Part shown: in pieces, positions 52,951 to 63,373 of the stretch | Layout of the letters: every line of letters begins with the position of its first letter | Position numbering within the stretch: the stretch's first letter is position 1 | Notes under the pieces: generated by a model | What the model saw: the letters and a program-made list of their open reading frames with translations, nothing else | Told to the model about the DNA's origin: nothing | Database searches by the model: none | Made by a program: the position numbers and the translations under genes | From: an uncultured Bacteroides sp. | GTDB taxonomy: Bacteria > Bacteroidota > Bacteroidia > Bacteroidales > Bacteroidaceae | Assembly (NCBI RefSeq): GCF_963666545.1 | Contig: NZ_OY762899.1 | Span: 1,364,001-1,428,000, forward strand | DNA: 64,000 nucleotides | Reading direction: 5' to 3'

Positions 52951-53057
52951 CTCTACAGGCCTTGTGAGAGGGGTTTGTTGAACGTCCGCGATCAGCGTGT
53001 TGAAAGCGGGCATTCAACACGCTGATCGCGGACGTTCAACACGCTGAAGTCATATCT
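52951..53057 (+). repeat. Intergenic palindromic repeat, copy B
   Basis: Starts 20 nt after the Crp/Fnr stop. Left end CTCTACAGGCCTTGTGAGAG and right end CACGCTGAAGTCATAT match copy A at 38173-38275. The core is a perfect 27-bp inverted repeat (52978-53004 with 53013-53039) around an 8-nt loop AGCGGGCA. Very GC-rich compared with surroundings. Confidence 0.88.
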
Positions 53058-53130
53058 TCCCCGAGAACCTCTTCGTTTGTAAATAAAAAAAGATACAACG
53101 ACCCACATTATTCGTTATCAGTCATAAAAA

Positions 53131-53167
53131 AACAGCCTCAACTTTAGCAGTGGAGGCTGTTTTTTTA
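53131..53167. terminator. Terminator of guaA (bidirectional)
   Basis: AACAGCCTC (53131-53139) pairs with GAGGCTGTT (53153-53161), with A-run on the left and T-run on the right; it ends guaA on the minus strand. Confidence 0.85.
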
Positions 53168-53189
53168 TGGTAGTATGTAGTATCAAAGA

Positions 53190-54713
53190 CTATTCCCACT
53201 CAATCGTTGCAGGCGGTTTAGAACTAATATCATAAGTAACTCTATTCACCCCTTTTACTTTGTTGATAATGTCACTAGACATTTTGCCCAAAAACTCATA
53301 AGGTAAATGAGCCCAATCGGCAGTCATTGCATCCGTAGAAGTCACCGCTCTAAGAGCCACCGCTCTTTCATACGTGCGTTCATCACCCATCACGCCGACA
53401 GATTGCACCGGAAGCAGAATAACTCCTGCCTGCCATACCTTATCATAAAGTCCCCAGTCACGTAGTCCTTGAATAAAGATATCATCCGCTTCTTGAAGAA
53501 TATGAACCTTCTCGGGAGTGATATCACCAAGTATACGCACAGCCAATCCCGGTCCCGGAAACGGGTGACGAGTGATCAAATGCTCGGGCATACCCAGCTG
53601 ACGGCCCACTCTTCGAACTTCGTCTTTAAATAACAGACGGAGCGGTTCGCAAAGTTTAAGGTTCATTTTTTCGGGCAGTCCACCTACATTATGATGACTC
53701 TTGATCACCGTGCCTGTGATAGAAAGCGATTCAATACAGTCCGGGTAGATAGTACCTTGTGCCAACCACTTCACATCCTTTATCTTGTGAGCTTCTACGT
53801 CAAAGACATCAATGAAGCCCTTGCCAATAATCTTACGTTTGCCTTCGGGATCAGAAACTCCTGCCAATTCGCTAAAGAACTGAGCACTGGCATCCACTCC
53901 AATCACATTCAACCCCAAGCATGCGTAATCATGCAACACGTTGCTATATTCATTTTTGCGCAGCATTCCGTGATCAACAAAGATACAAGTAAGGTTCGCG
54001 CCGATCGCTCTGTTTAACAATACAGCGGCAACCGAAGAATCGACTCCTCCACTCAATCCAAGCACTACTTTATCATCGCCAATTTGTTCTTTTAACTCTG
54101 CCACAGTGCTTTCGATGAAAGAGGCCGGAGACCAATCCTGCTTGCATCCACACACCTCCACAACAAAGTTTCTCAGTATTTGTGTTCCATCTTCCGTATG
54201 AAACACTTCAGGGTGAAACTGTACACCCCATATTTGAGCACCCTCAACCTGATAGGCAGCGATAGCCACTTTATCCGTTGATGCAATCGTCTTGAAGTTA
54301 GCAGGAATGGCAGTGATCGTATCGCCATGGCTCATCCATACCTGCGATTTTTCCCTCACCCCCTTAAACAATACATTATCTTTGCAAAACGTATCCAGAT
54401 GAGCACGTCCGTACTCGCGAGTTCCGGCCGGTTCCACTTTCCCTCCATTCATATAAGACATGAACTGCGCACCATAGCAAATGCCCAGAATGGGGTATTT
54501 CCCCCAGATCTCTGTCATATCTGTTTTAAACGCCGTTTCATCGTACACAGAGAATGGGCTCCCCGAAAGAATGACACCTATTACACTCTCATCATCCTTC
54601 GGAAACTTGTTATAAGGCACGATCTCACAATAAGTATCCAGTTCGCGCACTCTACGAGCAATCAGCTGCGTAGTCTGTGAACCGAAATCAAGTATTATAA
54701 TTTTTTCTTGCAT
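53190..54713 (-). CDS. guaA: GMP synthase (glutamine-hydrolysing)
   Basis: 507 aa. Class I glutamine amidotransferase domain with catalytic Cys in [14 protein letters not shown] and His-Glu in [11 protein letters not shown]. The ATP-pyrophosphatase domain has the P-loop [18 protein letters not shown]. The C-terminal dimer domain ends [16 protein letters not shown], as in all GuaA. Converts XMP to GMP. Expressed from a -7 box directly upstream, just beyond the mscL end. Confidence 0.97.
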   Translation of the reverse strand: MQEKIIILDFGSQTTQLIARRVRELDTYCEIVPYNKFPKDDESVIGVILSGSPFSVYDETAFKTDMTEIWGKYPILGICYGAQFMSYMNGGKVEPAGTREYGRAHLDTFCKDNVLFKGVREKSQVWMSHGDTITAIPANFKTIASTDKVAIAAYQVEGAQIWGVQFHPEVFHTEDGTQILRNFVVEVCGCKQDWSPASFIESTVAELKEQIGDDKVVLGLSGGVDSSVAAVLLNRAIGANLTCIFVDHGMLRKNEYSNVLHDYACLGLNVIGVDASAQFFSELAGVSDPEGKRKIIGKGFIDVFDVEAHKIKDVKWLAQGTIYPDCIESLSITGTVIKSHHNVGGLPEKMNLKLCEPLRLLFKDEVRRVGRQLGMPEHLITRHPFPGPGLAVRILGDITPEKVHILQEADDIFIQGLRDWGLYDKVWQAGVILLPVQSVGVMGDERTYERAVALRAVTSTDAMTADWAHLPYEFLGKMSSDIINKVKGVNRVTYDISSKPPATIEWE

Positions 54714-54741
54714 ATAGAAGATATGTTTTGAAGTTTGCGCG

Positions 54742-54749
54742 CAAAAGTA
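54742..54749 (-). promoter_or_regulatory. -7 box for guaA
   Basis: TACTTTTG on the minus strand (complement of 54742-54749) matches TAnnTTTG, 28 nt before the ATG at 54713. Confidence 0.5.
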
Positions 54750-54766
54750 CGCAAAATATCACGATT

Positions 54767-55216
54767 TTACTTCTTTTCTTTAAGTAAATCACGAATTTCA
54801 GTCAACAAGATTTCTTCTTTTGTTGGCTCAGGAGGTGTTGGAAGAGGTGCAGGGGGCACTTCATTCTTCTTAGACATCCTACTCAATAATTTAATGAACA
54901 GAAAGATGGAAAATGCGATGATAAGGAAATCGAAGGTTACCTGCAAGAAATTACCGTAATTCAACGTAACGGCGGCAATCTGTTTCCCATCCACACCTGT
55001 TTCCGCAGCTTTCATCACCCATTTCAGGTCTGCGAAGTTCACCCCTCCAACCAACAGTCCGATAGGAGGCATAATAACGTCGGCCACTATAGAAGACACG
55101 ATCTTACCAAAAGCTCCACCTATAATTACACCCACAGCCATATCAATCACATTGCCTCTCATAGCAAATGATTTAAACTCTTGTAAAAGAAGACTTTTTC
55201 CCATGTTTTTTTTCAT
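54767..55216 (-). CDS. mscL: Large-conductance mechanosensitive channel
   Basis: 149 aa. The N-terminal helix and first membrane segment ([40 protein letters not shown]) and second segment ([20 protein letters not shown]) are diagnostic, and the C-terminal amphipathic helix ([18 protein letters not shown]) forms the cytoplasmic bundle. Pressure-relief pore of the inner membrane. Two possible starts (55216, and 55204 at MGKS). Divergent from gap. Confidence 0.95.
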   Translation of the reverse strand: MKKNMGKSLLLQEFKSFAMRGNVIDMAVGVIIGGAFGKIVSSIVADVIMPPIGLLVGGVNFADLKWVMKAAETGVDGKQIAAVTLNYGNFLQVTFDFLIIAFSIFLFIKLLSRMSKKNEVPPAPLPTPPEPTKEEILLTEIRDLLKEKK

Positions 55217-55255
55217 ATTTAAGAGTAATTGTGTGCGAATATAAAAACAAATTCT

Positions 55256-55263
55256 TAATTTTG
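55256..55263 (+). promoter_or_regulatory. -7 box for gap
   Basis: TAATTTTG (55256-55263) matches TAnnTTTG; the nearest TTG (55229-55231) is 24 nt upstream. Leader of about 75 nt. Confidence 0.55.
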
Positions 55264-55307
55264 CACCGCATTAAAAATGAAATATGAAGTATTGCGACAT
55301 ATTTTGA

Positions 55308-56351
<1,044 letters not shown>

Positions 56352-56372
56352 TTATCTAATTACAATATATTG

Positions 56373-56409
56373 AAAACTGTTCCGATTCAATTCGGAACAG
56401 TTTTTTTTT
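56373..56409 (+). terminator. Terminator of gap
   Basis: AAAACTGTTCCGA (56373-56385) pairs perfectly with TCGGAACAGTTTT (56392-56404), loop TTCAAT, followed by a long T-run. Confidence 0.93.
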
Positions 56410-56471
56410 GCAACAAACTAATACTTTGTTAAAAAGCGGCTCATTCCGATATAAGTAATCTACAATTTTAG

Positions 56472-56479
56472 TATGTTTG
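56472..56479 (+). promoter_or_regulatory. -7 box for the M3 peptidase gene
   Basis: TATGTTTG (56472-56479) matches TAnnTTTG. It overlaps an upstream in-frame ATG (56477), which therefore cannot be the start. Confidence 0.6.
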
Positions 56480-56521
56480 TATTCTGAAAAAATAATTATA
56501 ACCGCTCAATCTCCGGATTAT

Positions 56522-58618
56522 ATGAAAAGATTAAACCTAACATTTTTTTTACTTTGTACAATTAGTATGATGCATGCTCAGAATCCTTTCTTTGAAAAGT
56601 ATAATACCCCACACCAAACTGTCCCGTTCGATAAAATAAAAACCGAACACTATGAACCCGCTATTCAAGAAGGTATCAGACAGCAGATAGCCGAGATAGA
56701 TAAAATCGTAAACAATCCTAAAGCACCTACGTTCGTTAACACCATCTTAGCTTATGAAAAATCAGGGAAACTGCTAGATCAGGTTACCACCGTTTTTGGA
56801 AATCTACGCAGCGCCGAGACGAATGATGACTTACAGGTACTTGCGCAAAAAATGATACCACTATTAAGCGAGCACAGCAACAACATCAGCTTAAATGAGA
56901 AACTCTTCAACCGGATTGAAGCAGTATACAAACAAAGAAAGAAACTTTCTCTCACAATCGAACAAGCCAAGCTTCTTGAAAATGCTTATGACGGCTTTAT
57001 CCGCAATGGAGCTAATCTAAAAGGAGAAGACAGAGATAAATATCGCGAACTGACCAAAAAACTCAGCACATTGTCGCTCCAATTCAGCGAAAACAATTTG
57101 AAAGAAGTGAATAACTATCAAATGGTGCTGAAGGATAAGGAGCAATTGGCCGGATTGCCCGAAAGTGCGATAGAAGCTGCTGCTGAAACGGCTAAAGAAA
57201 AAGGAATTGAAGGATGGGCTTTCACCCTTCAGGCGCCAAGTTATATTCCTTTCCTTACCTATGCCGACAACCGCGAACTTCGGAAAGAGCTCTATATGGC
57301 ATACAACACAAAGTGTACCCATGATAACGAATACAACAATTTGGAAATCGTTAAAGAGATTGCCAACACTCGCATGGCAATTGCTCAACTTCTGGGTTAC
57401 AAGGATTATGCAGAGTACACGCTCCAAAAACGTATGGCTCAAAACAGTGATGCCGTATACAAATTACTCAATCAATTGCTGGAGGCCTACACTCCTACCG
57501 CAAAGAAAGAATACAATGAAGTACAATCTTTGGCTCGTCAAACGGCAGGCGATGGCTTCTGTGTAATGCCATGGGATTGGAGCTATTATTCTAATAAACT
57601 GAAAGATCAAAAGTTTAGCATCAACGAAGAGATGCTACGCCCTTACTTTGAACTCAGCCAAGTAAAAAAAGGGGTATTCGGATTAGCAACCAAACTATAT
57701 GGTATCACATTCAAAAAGAATCCTGACATTCCAGTTTACCATAAAGACGTCGATGCTTATGAAGTCTTTGATAAGGACGGCAGTTATCTTGCAGTTCTTT
57801 ATACCGACTTCCATCCTCGTGCCGGCAAACGTTCGGGAGCATGGATGACCAGCTTTAAAGGGCAATGGATTGATGAAAAGACAGGCGAGAATAGTCGCCC
57901 ACACATCACTTTAGTGATGAACTTTACGAAGCCCACTGAGAGCAAACCGGCCCTACTTACATTCGATGAAGTAGAAACGTTTTTGCATGAATTCGGGCAC
58001 AGCCTGCATGGTATGTTTGCCAATTCAAACTACGAGAGCTTGAGTGGAACGAGTGTCTACCGTGACTTTGTAGAATTACCTTCTCAAATAATGGAGAATT
58101 TTGCCATTCAAAAAGACTTCCTTAACACCTTTGCCAAACATTATCAAACCGGCGAATTACTTCCAGACACATTGGTACAAAGACTAGTGGACGCCTCTAA
58201 CTTTAACGCAGCTTACGGTTGCCTGCGTCAGGTTAGTCTTGGGCTACTTGACATGGCATGGTACACACGCTCTACCCCTTTTGATGGAGATGTAAAAGCC
58301 TACGAACAAAAGGCATGGGCCAAAGCTCAGATTCTTCCGGTTGTAGACGACGTTTGCATGAGTACACAGTTCTCCCACATCTTTGCCGGAGGCTACTCAG
58401 CAGGGTATTATAGCTATAAATGGGCCGAAGTATTGGATGCTGATGCATTCTCACTCTTCAAACAAAAAGGTATTTTCAATCATGAAGTAGCCGAATCTTT
58501 CCGAAACAATATATTATCCAAAGGTGGCACAGAACATCCAATGGTTTTGTATAAACGTTTTCGCGGGCAAGAACCTACCATTGATGCATTGCTTATTAGA
58601 AATGGAATAAAAAAATGA
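56522..58618 (+). CDS. M3 family metallopeptidase (dipeptidyl carboxypeptidase / oligopeptidase A type), exported
   Basis: 698 aa from ATG 56522; the upstream ATG at 56477 lies in the promoter. Signal peptide LTFFLLCTISMMHA/Q. The zinc motif is H489-EFGH in ETFLHEFGHSLHGMFAN, with the third ligand Glu in the following helix (YRDFVELPSQIMENF). Motifs agree with bacterial Dcp/OpdA proteins; the exported form here should trim peptides in the periplasm. It overlaps the next gene by ATGA (58615-58618), so the downstream lipoprotein is co-translated. Confidence 0.92.
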   Translation: MKRLNLTFFLLCTISMMHAQNPFFEKYNTPHQTVPFDKIKTEHYEPAIQEGIRQQIAEIDKIVNNPKAPTFVNTILAYEKSGKLLDQVTTVFGNLRSAETNDDLQVLAQKMIPLLSEHSNNISLNEKLFNRIEAVYKQRKKLSLTIEQAKLLENAYDGFIRNGANLKGEDRDKYRELTKKLSTLSLQFSENNLKEVNNYQMVLKDKEQLAGLPESAIEAAAETAKEKGIEGWAFTLQAPSYIPFLTYADNRELRKELYMAYNTKCTHDNEYNNLEIVKEIANTRMAIAQLLGYKDYAEYTLQKRMAQNSDAVYKLLNQLLEAYTPTAKKEYNEVQSLARQTAGDGFCVMPWDWSYYSNKLKDQKFSINEEMLRPYFELSQVKKGVFGLATKLYGITFKKNPDIPVYHKDVDAYEVFDKDGSYLAVLYTDFHPRAGKRSGAWMTSFKGQWIDEKTGENSRPHITLVMNFTKPTESKPALLTFDEVETFLHEFGHSLHGMFANSNYESLSGTSVYRDFVELPSQIMENFAIQKDFLNTFAKHYQTGELLPDTLVQRLVDASNFNAAYGCLRQVSLGLLDMAWYTRSTPFDGDVKAYEQKAWAKAQILPVVDDVCMSTQFSHIFAGGYSAGYYSYKWAEVLDADAFSLFKQKGIFNHEVAESFRNNILSKGGTEHPMVLYKRFRGQEPTIDALLIRNGIKK

Positions 58619-59106
58619 AAATGAAAACTAAATATTTATGCTTTCTTATCCTTCTGTTTCCTCTGTTAAGTGGATGCAACGACACGGATGATATAGCTAA
58701 GATTTTCTTAGGTAAAACATGGAAACTGACTAATATCATGGAGGGAGACGCTCCAAGTGATTATTGGAATGGTAATCAAGCAGCTGGAGAGGCCTCCCTT
58801 GCATTAATACGACAAGGAGATAACTGCACCATTAAGTTTAACGGAACAATAACAGAGAATATTATTATTGGCACGATCGCCGGTACAGCAACCAGTACCA
58901 CATTTAATGGTAAATGGAGAGCAGATGGTGAAAACCGCACATTTAGTTCTTCCACAAACACAACGACCGATAGTGACGTACTAGGTAGAGCCTTTTTAAA
59001 TGGGCTAAATAACGCAACATCATATAGTGGCGACGAGAACAACCTATATATCTACTTCAAAGAAGGGCAAAGAACAAAATATCTTCTTTTTCGCGTACAA
59101 AAATAA
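58615..59106 (+). CDS. DUF4847 family lipoprotein
   Basis: 163 aa with lipoprotein signal (LCFLILLFPLLSGC). The mature start DDIAKIFLGKTWKLTNI and the pattern of NxTIKFNGTI and NGKWRADGENRTFS strands suit DUF4847, a Bacteroides lipocalin-like family of unknown function. Its start overlaps the stop of the M3 peptidase gene, and dCMP deaminase follows by 10 nt. Confidence 0.75.
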   Translation: MKMKTKYLCFLILLFPLLSGCNDTDDIAKIFLGKTWKLTNIMEGDAPSDYWNGNQAAGEASLALIRQGDNCTIKFNGTITENIIIGTIAGTATSTTFNGKWRADGENRTFSSSTNTTTDSDVLGRAFLNGLNNATSYSGDENNLYIYFKEGQRTKYLLFRVQK

Positions 59107-59116
59107 AAGTTTAACC

Positions 59117-59566
59117 ATGGAAACAGCACAACTGAAACAATTAGAATTGGACAAACGTTATATACGAATGGCCATAATATGGGCTGAAAACTCTTATTGC
59201 CACCGTCGAAAAGTAGGTGCACTTATCGTGAAAGAGAAGATGATTATTTCTGATGGATACAACGGAACTCCTTCCGGTTTTGAAAATGTATGTGAAGATG
59301 AGAATAACCTGACTAAGCCTTATGTGCTTCATGCTGAAGCAAATGCCATAACTAAAATAGCTCGTTCAAACAATAGTAGCGACGGAGCTACAATGTATGT
59401 TACGGCCGCACCATGCATTGAGTGCGCCAAACTAATCATCCAAGCTGGTATCAAGCGAGTGATCTACTCGGAAAAATATCGTTTGGAAGATGGAATCGAT
59501 TTATTAAAACGTGCCGGCATTGAAGTTCTGTATCTGGAACCCGAGAAAGCCGATATAGAAATATAA
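59117..59566 (+). CDS. Deoxycytidylate (dCMP) deaminase family protein
   Basis: 149 aa from ATG 59117; the open frame runs back to 59027 into the previous gene. Zinc-deaminase motifs: H-A-E in VLHAEANAITKIA (catalytic Glu) and P-C-x2-C in AAPCIECAKLIIQAG. KVGALIVKEKMIISDGYNGT supplies the substrate side. It converts dCMP to dUMP for thymidylate synthesis; dCMP versus other cytidine-type substrates is not certain from sequence. It sits between a lipoprotein gene and an S41 protease gene in a probable operon. Confidence 0.9.
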   Translation: METAQLKQLELDKRYIRMAIIWAENSYCHRRKVGALIVKEKMIISDGYNGTPSGFENVCEDENNLTKPYVLHAEANAITKIARSNNSSDGATMYVTAAPCIECAKLIIQAGIKRVIYSEKYRLEDGIDLLKRAGIEVLYLEPEKADIEI

Positions 59567-59602
59567 ATAACAAGAAAAAAACGTTCAAAAACAAAAAAGG
59601 AT

Positions 59603-61342
59603 ATGCGTACAAGAAACTCTTCGAGGTTTATACCACTAGTTATTGCAATAAGTGTGGTAGTTGGAATTCTTATCGGAACTTTTTATGCGAAACATTTTTC
59701 CGGCAATCGCTTAGGAATTATTAATAGTTCCTCCAATAAACTAAATGCTTTGTTGCGCATTGTCGACGATCAATATGTGGACACAGTAAACATGACCGAC
59801 TTGGTTGAAAAGGCAATGCCGCAGATTTTAGCTGAGCTTGATCCACACTCCACGTATATTCCCGCAAAAGATCTGGAAAATGTTAATTCCGAGTTAGAAG
59901 GCAGCTTTAGCGGAATCGGCATCCAATTCACCATACAAGATGATACAATTCACGTCAACAGCGTTATACAGGGAGGCCCCTCCGAAAAAGTGGGATTAAT
60001 GGCAGGAGACCGCATTGTTTCCGTTAATGACACTTCGTTTGTAGGCAAGAAGGTAACGAACGATGTGGCTATGCGTACCCTTAAGGGGGTCAAAGGCAGC
60101 CAGGTGAAATTAGGAGTTAAAAGAATGACAGAGAAAGGCATTCTCAAATTTAATATCACCCGCGGGGATATCCCACAAAACACGATTGATGCAACCTACA
60201 TGCTCAACAATAAATTCGGATATATACAAATCAGTAAATTCGGACGCACCACACACGTTGAACTGCTCAATGCAATTGCTGTTCTAAGCCATAAAAACTG
60301 TCAGGGTCTGGTTATCGACTTACGAGGAAACACAGGAGGATATATGGAAGCTGCTATTCGAATGGTAAATGAGTTTTTACCTCAAGGCAAACTGATTGTA
60401 TATACTCAAGGTCGTAAATATCCACGTACGGATGAATTTGCCAACGGAACCGGTAGCTGTCAAAAGATGCCTATTGTAGTATTGGTTGATGAAGGTTCGG
60501 CTTCTGCCAGCGAGATTTTCGCAGGTGCCATTCAAGATAACGACCGCGGTATGATTATTGGTCGCCGCTCTTTTGGCAAAGGTTTGGTGCAACAACCTAT
60601 TGATTTCAGCGACGGCTCTGCCATTCGTCTGACCATTGCCCGCTATTACACTCCTTCAGGACGTTGTATTCAGCGACATTACGAAAGCGGTAAAGATCAG
60701 AACTACGAAATGGATTGGCTCACCCGCTACGAGCATGGAGAGTTTTTCTCAAGAGACAGTATCAAATTAGATGAAAAGCTTCGTTACTCAACCGGATTGG
60801 GACGTCCTGTTTATGGAGGTGGAGGCATCATGCCCGACCTATTTGTGCCACAAGATACCACCGGAGTAAGTTCTTATCTGACCAGTGTACTCAACAAAGG
60901 ATTAACCATACAATTTACTTTTCAGTACACCGACCGCAACCGTGATCAAATGAGCCAATACGAAGATGAAGGAACATTGCTTGATTACCTACGTCACCAA
61001 AACCTGGTAGAACAGTTTGTTCGCTACGCTGATAGTAAAGGGATAAAGAGAAGAAACATACTTATCCAGAAATCGCATAAGTTACTTGAGCGAAACATTT
61101 ATGGTAATATCATTTACAACATGTTAGGAAAAGAAGCCTATATCAAATACTTCAATAATAGCGATACGACTGTGAAAAAAGCAATAGAAATACTAGAGAA
61201 AGGAGAAGCTTTTCCAAAAGCGCCCGCAGTTGTAAAACAACCCACAAAGAAAAATGAAGGAAAGAAAAAAAGAACTGCGCAAGCAAATAGCGTTAAAGAA
61301 AACCCGGTATTGCGCCTCTACGCTAAAGGATCTTTCTGTTGA
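59603..61342 (+). CDS. S41 family C-terminal processing peptidase
   Basis: 579 aa. One N-terminal membrane anchor (PLVIAISVVVGILIGTFYA), a PDZ domain (residues ~100-180, GSFSGIGIQF, GLMAGDRIVSVND) and the protease core with the serine in VDEGSASASEIFAGAI (residues 299-303) and the general-base Lys at K326 (RSFGKGLVQQ). The enzyme cuts exported proteins near their C-termini. The last ~30 residues are a Lys-rich tail whose DNA is shared with the next gene: 89 nt overlap, in a different frame. Confidence 0.93.
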   Translation: MRTRNSSRFIPLVIAISVVVGILIGTFYAKHFSGNRLGIINSSSNKLNALLRIVDDQYVDTVNMTDLVEKAMPQILAELDPHSTYIPAKDLENVNSELEGSFSGIGIQFTIQDDTIHVNSVIQGGPSEKVGLMAGDRIVSVNDTSFVGKKVTNDVAMRTLKGVKGSQVKLGVKRMTEKGILKFNITRGDIPQNTIDATYMLNNKFGYIQISKFGRTTHVELLNAIAVLSHKNCQGLVIDLRGNTGGYMEAAIRMVNEFLPQGKLIVYTQGRKYPRTDEFANGTGSCQKMPIVVLVDEGSASASEIFAGAIQDNDRGMIIGRRSFGKGLVQQPIDFSDGSAIRLTIARYYTPSGRCIQRHYESGKDQNYEMDWLTRYEHGEFFSRDSIKLDEKLRYSTGLGRPVYGGGGIMPDLFVPQDTTGVSSYLTSVLNKGLTIQFTFQYTDRNRDQMSQYEDEGTLLDYLRHQNLVEQFVRYADSKGIKRRNILIQKSHKLLERNIYGNIIYNMLGKEAYIKYFNNSDTTVKKAIEILEKGEAFPKAPAVVKQPTKKNEGKKKRTAQANSVKENPVLRLYAKGSFC

Positions 61343-61790
61343 AATATTAGTGCTGCTCGAAAGCCACCCGGCTTTCAGAGCAGCGCAAACCATTCTACTC
61401 TATTATTCCATGAAGGATGAAGTACAAACTCATGACTTCGTTGAGAAATGGAGCAAAGACAAAAGAATACTTCTCCCTGTCGTAGTAGACAATGATTTAG
61501 AACTACGTGTATACTCGGGAATACAATCACTACGCATTGGAAGCTATGGAATAGAAGAACCTGTAGGCGAACCATTTACCGACTATGAATCTATTGATAT
61601 GGTGATTGTTCCGGGAGTTGCCTTTGATCTTTCAGGCAGACGCCTTGGGCACGGAAAAGGTTATTACGACAGATTATTACCGCATATCTCTGCTTACAAA
61701 GCCGGCATTTGTTTCCCTTTTCAACTGGTAGAAGAAGTTCCGTCGGAGGAATTCGATATTCGTATGGATACTATCATTACCTGTGAATAA
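61254..61790 (+). CDS. 5-formyltetrahydrofolate cyclo-ligase
   Basis: 178 aa. The start MKERKKELRKQIALKKTRYC is the usual N-terminal helix of the family, so the 89-nt overlap with the S41 gene is probably real. RRLGHGKGYYDRLL near the end is the conserved ATP/folate motif; MKDEVQTHDFVEKW and VVPGVAFD also fit. It converts 5-formyl-THF to 5,10-methenyl-THF using ATP. Convergent with the DUF721 gene. Confidence 0.9.
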   Translation: MKERKKELRKQIALKKTRYCASTLKDLSVEILVLLESHPAFRAAQTILLYYSMKDEVQTHDFVEKWSKDKRILLPVVVDNDLELRVYSGIQSLRIGSYGIEEPVGEPFTDYESIDMVIVPGVAFDLSGRRLGHGKGYYDRLLPHISAYKAGICFPFQLVEEVPSEEFDIRMDTIITCE

Positions 61791-61815
61791 GATGCAGAGG
61801 TCTACTGAAAGACGT

Positions 61816-62109
61816 TTAGCGAAAAATAATATTGGTGATGACGGTTGCCCCCACTTGACTATTGAGATTACGCACCAACATCTCCCTCCCCATCATCAAC
61901 TCTTGCCGAAGCACAGAAGAAGTCAAGTGTACATATAAAACCTGATTTTTGATGAAAAGTTCCTTGGTATACGAATGAATGGTAGGTCCCAATACATCTT
62001 TCCACGCAGCAATCAACCGCTGTTCATTCAAAGGCGCTTCCAGACTTTCTTGTCGCAAGAATTGCTGAATCAACTTTCCTATCGGCTCCGCATCATTCCG
62101 TTTCATCAT
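61816..62109 (-). CDS. DUF721 (DciA-like) protein
   Basis: 97 aa. EPIGKLIQQFLRQ, RLIAAWKDVLGPTIHSYT and LYVHLTSSVLRQELMMGREM match DUF721. In many bacteria this domain is part of DciA, which loads the replicative helicase; whether this short form does so is inference. It lies behind recF on the minus strand with a 17-nt overlap, a common order that supports a role in DNA replication or repair. Confidence 0.85.
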   Translation of the reverse strand: MMKRNDAEPIGKLIQQFLRQESLEAPLNEQRLIAAWKDVLGPTIHSYTKELFIKNQVLYVHLTSSVLRQELMMGREMLVRNLNSQVGATVITNIIFR

Positions 62110-63214
62110 TATCCTCCTTCATCTCATTAATTTCTCCCTGCTCTACGCGAAACATTTTATAATCACTCCCCACATTAAAGAGGATTCTATCCAGATGCTC
62201 CCTATTGGTATCTGTTATAAAAATCTGTCCGAAGTTATCACCGGCTACTAACGTCACAATCTGCTCTACACGAGACGCATCCAACTTATCGAATATATCA
62301 TCCAGCAATAACAGCGGAACACTGCTGCCCGTTCTTTTTAAAAAATCAAACTGAGCCAGTTTCAAAGCTACCAGATATGTTTTATTCTGTCCCTGCGAAC
62401 CTTCACGCTTTATCGGAAAATCACCCAGCAGCATGTTCAGCTCATCTTTATGAATTCCTCGCAATGAATAACCCATTATTCTATCCCGCATACGACTCTC
62501 TTTTATCGCCTCCAGCAACGAAGCATTCCTGGCATGCGACTCATAGGCCAAACCGACCTGCTCCTTATCTTGCGATATGAACGAATAAAACGTTTGAAAA
62601 ATAGGGATAAATTCGCGAATAAACTCCTCACGCTTCCGAAACACCACATCACCGGCATGCGCCATAGCCTCTTCCCACACCAGGAAAAGCTCTTCTTCTA
62701 TCGGCTGTTCGCTCTTCAACAAAGAATTTCGCTGTGCCATGGCCTTATTGTAACGGATCAATGCCTCCAGATACTCCTTATCATATTGCGATATCACCAC
62801 ATCCATGAAGCGACGACGCTCCTCACTTCCACCCGCAATCAATTCAGAATCGGCCGGTGAAACCATTACCAGAGGGATAAAGCCAATATGATCAGACAGA
62901 CGTGTGTACTCTTTTTTATTCCGCTTGAATTGCTTCTTCAACTTGCGCTTCATTCCACAATAGATCTCCTCCGGCGTTCCGTCGGGAGCTTCATACGCAC
63001 CCTGAATCACAAAAAAATCCTGATCATGACGGATGTTCTGAGAATCAATCGGATTCCCCGCGCTCTTACAAAATGAGAGAAAATACACAGCATCAAGCAA
63101 ATTCGTTTTACCCATACCGTTTTGCCCGAAGAAGCAGTTCAACTTAGCCGAAAAGTTAAGCTCCACTTGTTCAAGATTCTTATAATTGAGTATCGAAATC
63201 CGCTTTAATATCAT
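62093..63214 (-). CDS. recF: DNA replication/repair protein RecF
   Basis: 373 aa. N-terminal MILKRISILNYKNLEQVELN, Walker A CFFGQNGMGKTNLLDAVYFL, the middle LMVSPADSELI and the C-terminal ABC-type signature with SQGQNKTYLVALKL and LLLLDDIFDKLD. It loads RecA at gapped DNA together with RecO and RecR. It overlaps DUF721 by 17 nt and has its own -7 box upstream. Confidence 0.95.
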   Translation of the reverse strand: MILKRISILNYKNLEQVELNFSAKLNCFFGQNGMGKTNLLDAVYFLSFCKSAGNPIDSQNIRHDQDFFVIQGAYEAPDGTPEEIYCGMKRKLKKQFKRNKKEYTRLSDHIGFIPLVMVSPADSELIAGGSEERRRFMDVVISQYDKEYLEALIRYNKAMAQRNSLLKSEQPIEEELFLVWEEAMAHAGDVVFRKREEFIREFIPIFQTFYSFISQDKEQVGLAYESHARNASLLEAIKESRMRDRIMGYSLRGIHKDELNMLLGDFPIKREGSQGQNKTYLVALKLAQFDFLKRTGSSVPLLLLDDIFDKLDASRVEQIVTLVAGDNFGQIFITDTNREHLDRILFNVGSDYKMFRVEQGEINEMKEDNDETE

Positions 63215-63235
63215 ACTGCTTTTGGTGTTTGGTTA

Positions 63236-63243
63236 CAAAAGTA
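63236..63243 (-). promoter_or_regulatory. -7 box for recF
   Basis: TACTTTTG on the minus strand (complement of 63236-63243) matches TAnnTTTG, 22 nt before the recF ATG. Confidence 0.5.
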
Positions 63244-63317
63244 GAAAGAATTTTGAGGTTTTCTGCCCCCAAAGAAAAAAAGATGCTTCTAAATTTCCTT
63301 TATATATATAAAAAAAC

Positions 63318-63325
63318 TACTTTTG
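63318..63325 (+). promoter_or_regulatory. -7 box for the TPR protein gene
   Basis: TACTTTTG (63318-63325) matches TAnnTTTG, 49 nt before the ATG at 63374. Confidence 0.5.
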
Positions 63326-63373
63326 CTGACCGAAATATTTGCATAGAAGAACAACAAAAAGTATTAAAATAAA

